From Copromyces sp. CBS 386.78 (taxonomy: Eukaryota > Ascomycota > Sordariomycetes > Sordariales > Sordariaceae): a DNA stretch of 64,000 nucleotides. A program made the position numbers and the translations under genes. Below, in pieces: positions 36,801 to 46,409 of this stretch (positions within the stretch are counted from its first letter, which is position 1; each line of letters begins with the position of its first letter). The notes beneath the pieces are model-generated. The model was not told the origin of the DNA and searched no databases. It was given only the letters and a program-made list of their open reading frames with translations. The DNA lies in assembly GCA_030685235.1 (NCBI GenBank), contig MU839091.1:434001-498000 (forward strand), read 5' to 3'.

Positions 36801-37382
36801 AACGGGCGAGGTCATCAAGACGGTGCAGCAGTCGATTCACAAGGGATTCCTGGACTGGTCGCCAAGGTTGATGTTGGCTATGTACACGTGCGAGATTCAA
36901 GCGAGCAGTAAGTGGTTCCTTCCCCCCTCCCCCCTTTCCCACGCCCTCCCTACCCACCTGCCCACCTTTATCAAGAAACCCACACTAATCCCCCAAAAGC
37001 CGAAGTCCTAGGCCGCGTCTACGACGTGCTCACCCGCCGCCGCGGCCGCGTGCAGTCGGAAGCCATGAACGAAGGCACGCCCTTTTTTACGATTCAGGCC
37101 CTGCTGCCCGTGGCCGAGTCGTTCGGGTTCGCGGATGACATGCGCAAGCGCACCTCGGGCGCCGCGCAGCCGCAACTGATCTTCACGGGCTACGAGATTC
37201 TGGACGAGGATCCCTTCTGGGTGCCCTTCACGGAGGACGATCTGGAAGATCTGGGCGAATTTGGCGACAGGGAGAATGTGGCCAAGAGGTACATGGATAG
37301 TGTCCGCAGGAGAAAGGGATTGTTGGTGGAGGGACGGAATGTGGCTACTAATGCTGAGAAGCAGAAGACGCTGAAGCGGTAG
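33876..37382 (+). CDS. RIA1: Ribosome-assembly GTPase EFL1/Ria1 (EF-2-like)
   Basis: Four exons: 33876-33938, 34024-34044, 34123-36907 and 37000-37382, giving 1083 aa. Exon 2 is a 21-nt microexon encoding ICILAHV; together with the start of exon 3 it forms the P-loop region AHVDHGKTS (about residues 26-34). G3 is DSPGH (102-106) and G4 is NKID (156-159). The long charged insertion in the middle (about residues 400-460) and the further insertion around the later EF-G-like domains are typical of EFL1 and make it longer than EF-2 (~840 aa). The protein ends in the EF-G domain IV/V-like part ([17 protein letters not shown], then [12 protein letters not shown]). EFL1 works with the SBDS/Sdo1 protein to release eIF6 (Tif6) from pre-60S subunits in the cytoplasm. 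All exon joins are in phase with consensus splice sites. Confidence 0.95.
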
Positions 37383-40300
37383 ACGGGGATGGAAGAGATG
37401 AAGAGATGTGCTTGTAGAGAGTTAGGTTTAGAGTTTGAGCTGTAGGGACGTACTGGGCGTTATTGGCATCTCTACAATGGCGTACAAAAAGGGTTTGTTG
37501 AGCTGTGAAGACAATGTGTCATTCACCATAGGTTTTTATCTTGCAAAAGAGGCATTGTTTCTTCGCCTTGGTTAGTGTGACAACGGCTCCCCGGTGATAT
37601 TGTTCGGGCATTTTCACTACTGTATATAGCAGCATCCGAATCTAAGTACGACGTTTTCAATGTATCTGCAGGGGACGTGCTACATACAGTATATTCTTAT
37701 TCCCCATTCAGTATAATCGATTTGGCGCATGGGTAGTAGCTCGGTCAATGAACGAGACTCTTCAAACACTCATTCTACAAACAAAATGAACGGTCACCAT
37801 GGAATTATTTCCCCGGTCCAGTCTGCATGCATATCAATGGTAAAATCCAGGAATCCTTGGGAATCCTTCCTTGCTTCTATTCCAGTCTTTCTCCTCTTTT
37901 CTTTTCCCACCCAACGGCGGATCGAATGGGGAAGATCGGAAGAAGACCCATCTTCGACTTCCAGGGAAATGTTCTAGAACGGGATGAGTTGGCATGGGCA
38001 TGAAAGCCGTCGCATTCTTTTCCCACGGAATATTTCCCCGCGCAATGGTCGTCATCGTCAACGACGTCAGCCAAGCAAGTTTCACTAGCAGCTAGTGCTT
38101 TACATTAGTCTCCTGTTATAGTGCATGCATGATTGAGACACCACCATTCGGACACCATCTGGGCAAGCCGGGCAGCCGGACAAGAAAAGGCAGGAACAAG
38201 GAGTAATATGGTCACACTAGCTAGCATTATAGGTGAACCGCGCGAGGATGTCTAGACAAACCTGGAAAAAGGAAAGGAAGGAAAAAAAGTTGAAAAAAAA
38301 AAAATACTTCGCTGGGAAACCGCTTGGTGAAAACCCAGAACCCGCTTGAGAGAGATATATTTCGCTGTAGATATTCGCTAGATTTTCGCTAGAGATAAGT
38401 ATATTCGCCATGGTACGCTATGGCGAGTGGACTCACCATGGGAGAGTGCCCAGGACTTGCCCAGACAGCTCTCCCATAGTTGTCCAAAAGCTGCCCTCGA
38501 CGTGATTCGAACGCGTTGGCTTTTCAGTTTCTTAAGAGGCAACGCGGGAGCCACTCTGCCACTAGACCATTTCTGGCCGTTGTTATCCACTTGACCTGAG
38601 AGCTAAGCCTATAAAGGCATAGACGTCTCCGAACTTCCCCGTACAAACACTTCGGATGAAAGGTGGTAGGTTGGGGTTCCTACCTGACATTGCTGTTCAT
38701 CTTGTCGACGAATTCCGGCACAAAGCGATGAGAAGCTTCTCGGCTCGGCCTGATATTGTTTTCTTATCGTTCCTTCTGTTTGGGTTCGACTTGGACAAGG
38801 CACTGGCATGGAATTGGCATGACATGCATATGGTGGGCTTGACTTTCGGTGGCTCGGTACACTTGCGGAAATGCAACATGGCGTTTTATGAGCTCTGATT
38901 CGGTGGGAGGGGCTTGTTTGAAGAATCGAGGAGGCTGGAGCAAGACAGGAACGGGAGGTTTTAGTTGGAGGGGTAAGGTAGGCTGTCCGTGTAAGCTGGC
39001 TGGTAGATACATACGAGGTAATGTGGAGGTAGCGTCTTGTAGGGGCGGCGTCATGTAATGTGAGAGAGAGACCTGAATTGCAGAATTGCATGGACGGGCT
39101 GAGATGTGCCTAGGCGCTGTCATTGTTGTTTTCCGAGTACGAAGATGGAGGGGTTAAAGATGGATGTTGATGACTTGCACCTGTCTGTTTCTGAACCAAA
39201 AAAAAAAAAAAAAACAAGAAAAGACGAACCTGGAGGATGATGGTGGGTTGATCTGCTTTGTCCGGATGAACTTCCCCATGGTGATTCGCGGAGATCTCCC
39301 GAAGCCTGATCTCTACCAGCCATCAATTGACAGTGCCGTGTGGGTAAAAGTAAACAACAAGTGCGGTTTGAGACTGTGGGAGGATGCTTGAGTGGGCAGG
39401 AATGGTCAGATATACCTAGTGTCTGGGGACTACATATAAAACTGACCAAGCTGTTTGTTGTTGTTAGGTAAGCCGTATAAGTCGGAAGCCTCCTGCGTCG
39501 TCTCAGGTAGAGTGCCTTACCTAGTGCCTTGGACCAACGATGCCCTGACTAGAAACAGAATACATCGATGTGCATGGCCCGGAAGAAGATGGTATGTTTT
39601 GATCAAGTTTGATATCTCTTGTTCCGCGGCCATGCTGTTGTTGACGCAACTGCGACCTCAAGTCCTCGGCTTCCATATACCAGTGTGCATCTTGACAGGC
39701 ATCCAATCAGATGCTCCAATCGCCCTGTGTTCGGGCTGCTTGCTGCATTGTGGGAGATGTGTTCCTCTGGGTGCATCAACAAAGAAAGGCAGGAAGGTTC
39801 CGAAGCTACGGTTACGAACATCACTTTGTTCCATTGCTCTTGCTGAGTAAGGTGAGGTGGTGAGATGAGCCGATGAGACGGGACTGGAAGGAGATAAGAA
39901 AGAGGAGAGCGAGGCATCACTCGACTCGAGGAATAAAAAGACAAGATTGGTGTGAATTAGACGCGGAGGTGTAAGTGCAATGGCGTGCAATGGCGGGCAG
40001 GCGGGGTAAACATCCTGTTTCAAAAGCAAGGAACGAGGGGAGTGGAAACCGGAAGGAGGCCTTGGGGCGCTAGGCGGTTCCGGTTTGTGGGCGTGGTGGG
40101 CTCTTCTTTCAAAGCCTCTCTAGAGCCCTTGTCCCAGCTCGTATCCCAGGCTGAGCCATAAGGGCCAAGATCATGCAAGGAGGGAGGAGGAGGATTCATG
40201 ATGGCTTGGACCTACCTCTAGTGAACCATGGCGGCATAGTCTGAGGCTCACTCCCTCTCCCTTCCAGTTCTTCTGAGTGAGACATTCTTTTCCCTCGGGT

Positions 40301-41345
40301 TCGTCGCTCACAATTCCACGAATATCAGGGCGCTGGAAACCGAAGACTGCTTACCGTGCTGTGCTTCCACTCATCGTCCCCTCTGCTGGGACCCGGACTC
40401 AGGCCGGAGCAAGTTAGGTAAGGTATGTAACGGGAGGACCTGAAGAGTGGGGACGCTGGTGTGGGGCGCATCGGGATCTGACACTAAAAGCGGGCGTTGC
40501 TCTGGATACGACGAGAAACAGGCGCCAAACCGCCGCACGCCAGGCCGTCCTCGTCCGTGCTCTGCCCGTCGCAAACACGGAAAAACAGCCAATGGGGTGG
40601 CTGAGTGGTCGGTGCCGGTGGTTGGTGGTTCAAGGGACCAGGATCCTGTCAAGTAATACCTCTGCCATGTACACCACCTACGTACGTACCTGAAAAGTAC
40701 CTGAAGAGTCTCAGCTTCCGAACCTTAAGCAAAAAAGTGCATCTTGGACACAGTCAAGAGCGAATTCGACATTGCCTCAACTTGTTCTCGGGACTATTCA
40801 CCACCTTGTCACCTCACTACAACTTCCTTCTTTTCCGCATCCCATCTCTCTCTCCCTCTCCCTCTCCCTTCCTTCCAACTTTCTTTCTTCTCATCACCTC
40901 GCCCTCACCCACCGTCGCTCTTGTGCGCATTCCTTTTTGCTTCTTCCAGCGACCTCGTCCACCGTCGCCTGTTCTTCCTTTCCCTCTTCACATGGAATGT
41001 TTGTGAGCCTCTTGAGTTGAGCGCATCGCATAGGTATACTTTCGCGACCCAGCTACATACTGCGGTGGAATCTCCCGTCGACTCGACTCGTGTAAACTCA
41101 GCTGCCCGCAGTGTAGTTCTAGGCCTCCCAGCTGCAGACCAGAAGCAAGTCCCAGCTGCACGTCATAAGTCGTCGCCCATGCTTTAAGCCTCTCGCTGCA
41201 GCCAGATATCACCCTATTGGCACGCCCCTCGCCTACGACGCTCCACGACCGACGACGACATCCTCACCGTCGTCACCTGCGCCCTACCCATCATTCCGCC
41301 CACACTCGTTATACCATATCCGAGAGAGTAAAAATTCCACCCAGC
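37383..41345. other. 4-kb intergenic region
   Basis: It contains the 3' flank of EFL1, an A17 run at 39198-39214, the tRNA-like sequence at 38491-38568, and, from about 40790, a strongly CT-rich stretch that is probably the 5' leader of the Ase1 gene. Frames of up to 160 codons occur on both strands but overlap each other and show no family resemblance. Confidence 0.5.
38491..38568 (-). other. tRNA-like sequence, possibly a degenerate tRNA-Lys (CTT)
   Basis: On the minus strand the sequence has an A-box-like TGGCAGAGTGG, a loop-like CTCTTAA between half-matching stems (GTTGC and GAAAC, one mismatch), and a B-box-like CGTTCGAATCA, followed by TTTT just downstream. The CTCTTAA loop would give a CTT anticodon. 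The acceptor arms do not pair well, the T stem has one mismatch, and the spacing before the T arm is long. It is therefore either a decayed tRNA copy or an accident. Confidence 0.3.
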
Positions 41346-43860
41346 ATGGATACCAGCTACCTGGCGCAACAGGTCAACACCATTATCAACCAGCTGCATG
41401 GCCTGTTTGACGAGATTGGTGTTGCCCACAATGATCGCCAGGATAGAGAGGCCGAGGTAAGCAAAAACATGCAACGGCGACAATTGCGCACAAGGCGCGG
41501 CGAGCATCGGCTAACCCGTTTCCGAAACAGCTCTTTGCAGCTCTCTCTGAGGCACTGCAGAATCAAGTGCGCCGTGTGACAAACGAGAAGCAGGAGATGA
41601 TCGAGGAGGCACAGAAGATCATCACAACAATCCGACAAATGGAGATGGCCATGGATGACACTAAGAAGGCTCGCCGGTCACTTGAAGACGATGGACTCAA
41701 GGTCACATACCCCCTCATCCAATGCATCCAGGGACTCCAAGAAAAGCACTGCCAGGTTGCCAGGGCGCACAGAGAGCGGTACGAGGAGATCAAGAGTAAG
41801 TTTTCCGCCAGCTCTTCTCATAAAAATCCCCTACTTGTTCTGACACCATAACAGAATTAGCGCAAGCACTTGAATCCTATTCTCTGCACCTGGAACCAGG
41901 CTTTGTCAGGCTCGAACTACCACCCACCGGACCCGATCAACCGGTATCGACAACTTTCGATTTGACCGACTCATATGTGCAGAAGCTGGATGAGGAGTTC
42001 ACCAGAGTCTTTGAGGAGTACACTCGACGAGTCGCAGCCGTAAAGTCTGTATCAGAAGAGATTATTCAGCTATGGGCTGAGCTTGGGACACCGCAAGCGC
42101 AAACGGATGGTGCTATAGTCAAGTACTACCGGGATGCGCCAGAACAGCTGGGTCTCCACCAAGTAGACATCGAACGACTCCGAGCCAAGAAGGACAAGCT
42201 GGCCGATGAGAAGCAGAGCCGAGAAAACCGCCTGACCAACCTCAAGGCAACAGTTGGAGAACTCTGGGAAAAGCTTGGGGTCGATGAGATTGCGCGCAAG
42301 GCCTTCCTTAACAGCAACCGTGGCTGCGGTATGCGACAGATCAACGAGTTTGAGGATGAGCTTTCGCGCTTGAACGAGCTCAAGCGCCAGAACATGCACA
42401 TCTTCATTGAAGATGCTCGCGTCAAGCTTCAGGGGCTGTGGGATGCTCTGTATTACTCGGAGGATGAGATGCTCGAGTTCACCCCAGCCTTCTCCGACGT
42501 CTACAGCGACGCTCTTTTGGAGGCACATGAGCGCGAAATCGCTCGCCTGGAGACGTTGAAAGAACAGAGAGCTCCCTTGCTGTCTCTCGTTGACAAGTAC
42601 AAGAGTCTCGTCGCTGACCGTGAGGAGTTGGCGGCCTCTAGCCAGGATGCCTCACGCTTGTTGATGAAGGGACAGAAGGGCGAGAGACGTGATCCTGGCA
42701 AGCTTCTTCGGGAGGAGAAAATGAGAAAGCGTATTGCAAAGGAGCTGCCCAAGGTCATAGTGGATCTCCGCAAGTCTTTGGAGCAGTGGGAAGAGGAATA
42801 TGGCCGGCCGTTCCTGGTCCAGGGAGAACGGTTCCTTGATACCATTGAGGAGGAAGATCCCAAGGTCGGGCTGGGGACGAGCAGACCCAAGACACCCGGA
42901 GTATCTGCTTCGGCAGTCAAGCCCAGAGAAAGGGCCGCCACATTAAACCGTGCTAACAGTGCCCACGCATTGAGGGGACAACCACCAAAGAGCCCTACCA
43001 AGACTCCAAGCGCTAGCACCTCGGCACTCCCGGCGAGGAGCGCCACGGTGAATGGGAAGACCGGTAGCCCAACCCGTCTCCCAGCCCGAGCTCCCCTTTC
43101 CAACCTTACTTTTATCAACAGCGCCCCGGCCGACCGTATCACTGGTCGGCCGGAATCGAGGGTGGATGGGACCGGATCGCTCCGGGGCGCTCCGTTGCTG
43201 AGAGCGCCACCACCCAAGATGCGCTCCCTCCTGCCACCGCCGGACCTCGAGAAGCCGAATAACCCTTACAACGGTGCTAATCTTAGGTCGAGCATCACCC
43301 TTGTTCGGGAAGTTGAGGCGGAAGACATGTACGACGATAGGGGCTCATCCAGGTCCTCCACTCGGCCTGGTCATTCCAACTCCATCTCATCGCACACGTC
43401 CCGCACTTCGCATTCCTCTTTGACTTCCTACACGGCATCACAGTCATCGTTCAAGCAACTGCCACAAGCGCCACCTCCGCGCCAAACTGCCGACCGCGAA
43501 TCTGCAGGCTCGGCAGTGTCGGAGTCGGAGAACTGGCAGACATACGAAGATGGTTCAGATCTTGAGGAAGAGACCGGGAACCTATACCTGCATAAGGTGC
43601 GGGGGGCTCGCAGTCTGGGAGGATTCAGACGGTCGACGCCTGATGATTCCCGACCTCAGTCGCACGCTAGCCAACATAGCCAGTCACAACACGGGTTTGG
43701 CCAGCTTCAGCAGGCGGCGCAAATACGAGCAATGAAGCAGAGCGGACTTCAACCACCGGCACATGCAGGCCGTGTCGCCTTGGTGGATGCGGATGGGGAT
43801 AGGATCATGGGTGGGCAAAGCGAGTGGGCTGATGAGGATGGGTATTCCCATTACCATTGA
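41346..43860 (+). CDS. ase1: Microtubule-bundling protein Ase1/PRC1/MAP65 family
   Basis: Exons 41346-41456, 41531-41795 and 41855-43860 give 793 aa; all joins are in phase with GTAAG-type donors and CAG acceptors. The N-terminal ~500 residues are almost entirely helical and coiled-coil-forming: the dimerisation and spectrin-like region, then the conserved microtubule-binding part with LWDALYYSEDEM and GKLLREEKMRKRIAKELPKV followed by LEQWEEEYGRPFL. The C-terminal ~290 residues are disordered, rich in Ser/Pro/Arg and probably phosphorylated, as in other members. These proteins cross-link antiparallel microtubules in the spindle midzone and at cytokinesis. The start was chosen because MDTSYLAQQVNTIINQLHGL matches a family-like N-terminus after a CT-rich leader. 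The role follows from family knowledge. Confidence 0.93.
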
Positions 43861-44385
43861 GTGTAGGGATTGGGATACAACATGGATGGGCTGGCTTTGG
43901 ATGGATTCTCTGTTTCTCTTATCTTTTTGTGGCTTTCGATGCCCATTCCGTTTTTATTTTATTTTTTTCGTTCTTGTCGTTCATATGATGCTTGCTTCTT
44001 TCACTTTGCTTGTTTCATTTTACCTTTCCTGCATTTACCTGGGTTTTGTTGGGTTTTCAGCGGTTGGCGGGATGAAATATGGATCAAAAAGGCGGTTTTC
44101 AGCCACATAGCATGCCATGTACAGAGGATAGCATGAAGTGACGAGTGCAAGGAAATGGAAGGCGTTAAAAAGAGTTGTTTTTGGACGTTTTCTTTCAATC
44201 ACTGCCAGTATATCAAAAAGCTTTCCGTCATCGAAACTCTTTCAGCGGTTGCGCCTTGCCGGACAAGCGAAAACAAACAGATGTGCAAGATCTCACATCC
44301 AATGTGGCCACTTGATAGTAACGTCCACTTGACTCTTCGTCCAGTGTTTTCGGAAAAAAGAAAAAAAAGAAAAAAAAAAAAACTA
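43861..44385. other. 3' flank of the Ase1 gene, up to foldback copy 2
   Basis: T-rich, non-coding. It ends with an A-rich tract (about 44353-44382) followed by ACTA and the left end of foldback copy 2, so that element inserted at a TA beside a poly-A run. Confidence 0.55.
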
Positions 44386-44865
44386 CTCGTCGGTTAGGTT
44401 GATGTGGGCCTCGCTTACATAGCAAGCCAACCGCCTCTCATAGTCCCTCTGAGAGTCGGGTCTTTTACCTGTAACGCGCAACCTCTATAACGGTCAGATA
44501 TCTATATACAACCGTAACTCCATTACCAGATTAGCTGTAAATATAGTAAAATGTGCAAAATAAAGCTCTCAATTACCCGTATTTAGTAGTATATTTATTT
44601 TTATTAAAAAAATATATTGTAATGTACGTTATAGTATTTTGAAGTGTAAGTAGTCCGTGTACTATACCTTCGTACCCTTATATTACGATATTTAGCTCTT
44701 CCTCTTCCTCCCCCCCTTCTTTATTATTATTATTATTATTATTAGAAGAATCGTTTAGTATTGTAACGGTTACCCTTATACGGCTTGTAGGTATTTCTAA
44801 TTTTTTGCCCGCTATTATAATAATTATTATAGCCTCCCCCTCTCGTAATAGCCTAATTCGTAATA
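44386..44865 (+). repeat. Left inverted-repeat arm of foldback copy 2
   Basis: It pairs in reverse complement with 45248-45702. The outer ~125 bp are well conserved between arms (a GAGAGTCGGGTCTTTTACCT block is shared) and similarity weakens inward. Inner limit approximate. Confidence 0.75.
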
Positions 44866-45247
44866 ATTTAGCTAGTATTATATTATATATACTAATTAAA
44901 TAAAGGTATATAATGGGCAATTCGTTAGGGATATTTATACTTTTATTACTTAGAAAGATTTTAATTAACGACGTATTCCTTTTACGAACCTTTTTAGTAC
45001 GCTTTTTACTTTAGGGATATCTTTATTAATAGGTTTAAGTTTAGCCTTTTTTTTAGCTTTAATTTTATATAGTAATTACTATTTAAAGTTAGGGTTCTTA
45101 TTGAGGGCGACCTTTTTAATAAAGGCTATACTAATTTACTAAATCTCTTTTAATCTTTCTTTTATATTAATTAACCGTTTAGTAGCTATTTTGGTATTAA
45201 GAACCTCCTTTATATACGCTTCTAGAAGAGGGGGAAATTATAGTAAT

Positions 45248-45702
45248 TATTACGAATTGGGCTATTATAAGAGGGGGAGGCTATAGTAATTATTACGGTA
45301 GCGGGTAAGAAGTTTGAAGTGTTTATAAGTTTTATAAGAGTAATTGTTATAGTGCTAAACGATTTTAATAATAATAATAGTAATAATAGGGGTTAGAAGA
45401 GGAGGAAGAGTTAGATATTGTATTGTAAGTACGGACTACCTAGATTGCAAAATACTAGAATATTATAATAATAATATATTACAATAAATTTTAAATAAAA
45501 ATAAATATACTATTGAATACGGGTAGTTAAGAGCTTTATTTTGTATATTTTATTATATTTATACGGGTTGTGGTGGTTGAGTTATGGCTATGTGTAGATA
45601 TTTGACCGTTATAGAGGTTGCGCGTTACAGGTAAAAGACCCGACTCTCAGAGGGACTATGAGAGGCGGTTGGCTGGCGAAGCGAATCCACCTAACCGACG
45701 AG
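45248..45702 (-). repeat. Right inverted-repeat arm of foldback copy 2
   Basis: Partner of 44386-44865. In reverse complement this arm keeps CA where the left arm has TA or TG (compare the stretch after TAGTCCGTA), which shows that both arms were mutated on the same physical strand. Confidence 0.75.
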
Positions 45703-46409
45703 TAGAGCTGACACTTGACACCTGATAACCTTCCCGTCCTGAACAGGAACCGTACCTCAACACGTCTTTTTGCTGGAAAAGAGCACTCGTGACGATCTCA
45801 TTCGCAGATATAAGATGGAATTAGCATTGCCTCCGACTCAACCATACTGTGCCCTTGCAGTTGGTAAAGTACTTCTGACAGCAAAAGCACCTCAGTTCTC
45901 GAATTACCTAAACACTGGACGAAAGTGAAAGTGCCAAAACGTGCCTGCCAATCATCGGGATCGCTTCCAGGGGTAGGCACCTCTGCTGAACGCATATCCA
46001 TTAGGTTCACATCCTCTGGACTCTGGAGTCTCTCTTGCGGACTCGCTTGCTGTTGTCATCCCCATCAGCTCATCACTCCCATCCGTCGTCACTCAGCTGC
46101 ACGTCAAAATAGTCCGAGTTTCCACTTGGACCGGCCGGGGTCCCGAACAAACGAACGGCCTAACAATCGCTTAACGAACCTAGAATCCATCCAAACCCCC
46201 ATCTCTATTCTCTCCTAATGTCCAGGTGAGAAAAAGACAAGACCCACGTTACCAAACGCAGACCGCAGATCCAGCTCCGGTTCTGCTACTTTCTGCTTTT
46301 GGCATTTTGTTGTTACTCGGTGGAGGGGATCCAACACTCAAAACATTATCCCGTCCCCAGAAAGTTAAAAGACTCTCTCCAGCTGTCAACAACACCAACA
46401 ACGACCTTC
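45703..46409. other. Upstream region of the Irs4-like gene
   Basis: Normal-composition sequence immediately after foldback copy 2; a pyrimidine-leaning leader precedes the start at 46410. The frame is open back to an ATG at 46299, which could be an alternative start. No other gene is visible. Confidence 0.5.

Larger units (their letters stand above)
44386..45702. mobile_element. RIP-mutated foldback DNA element, copy 2 (1317 bp, TA target site)
   Basis: Same ends, same length and same orientation as 7106-8422; aligned landmarks keep a constant offset of 37280 bp, so the two copies show no net insertion or deletion. TA flanks both sides (44384-44385 and 45703-45704). This copy keeps more C than copy 1 (for example ACATAGCAAGCC at the left end where copy 1 has ATATAGTAAGCC), so the copies were mutated separately and to different degrees. 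It has no intact coding sequence and is a non-autonomous relative of a TA-targeting transposon. Confidence 0.9.

Noticed and set aside
40590..40650. Possible tRNA: TGGCTGAGTGG followed by GGTTCAAGG
   Set aside because: The two boxes are too close together for a tRNA and no stems form; probably coincidence.
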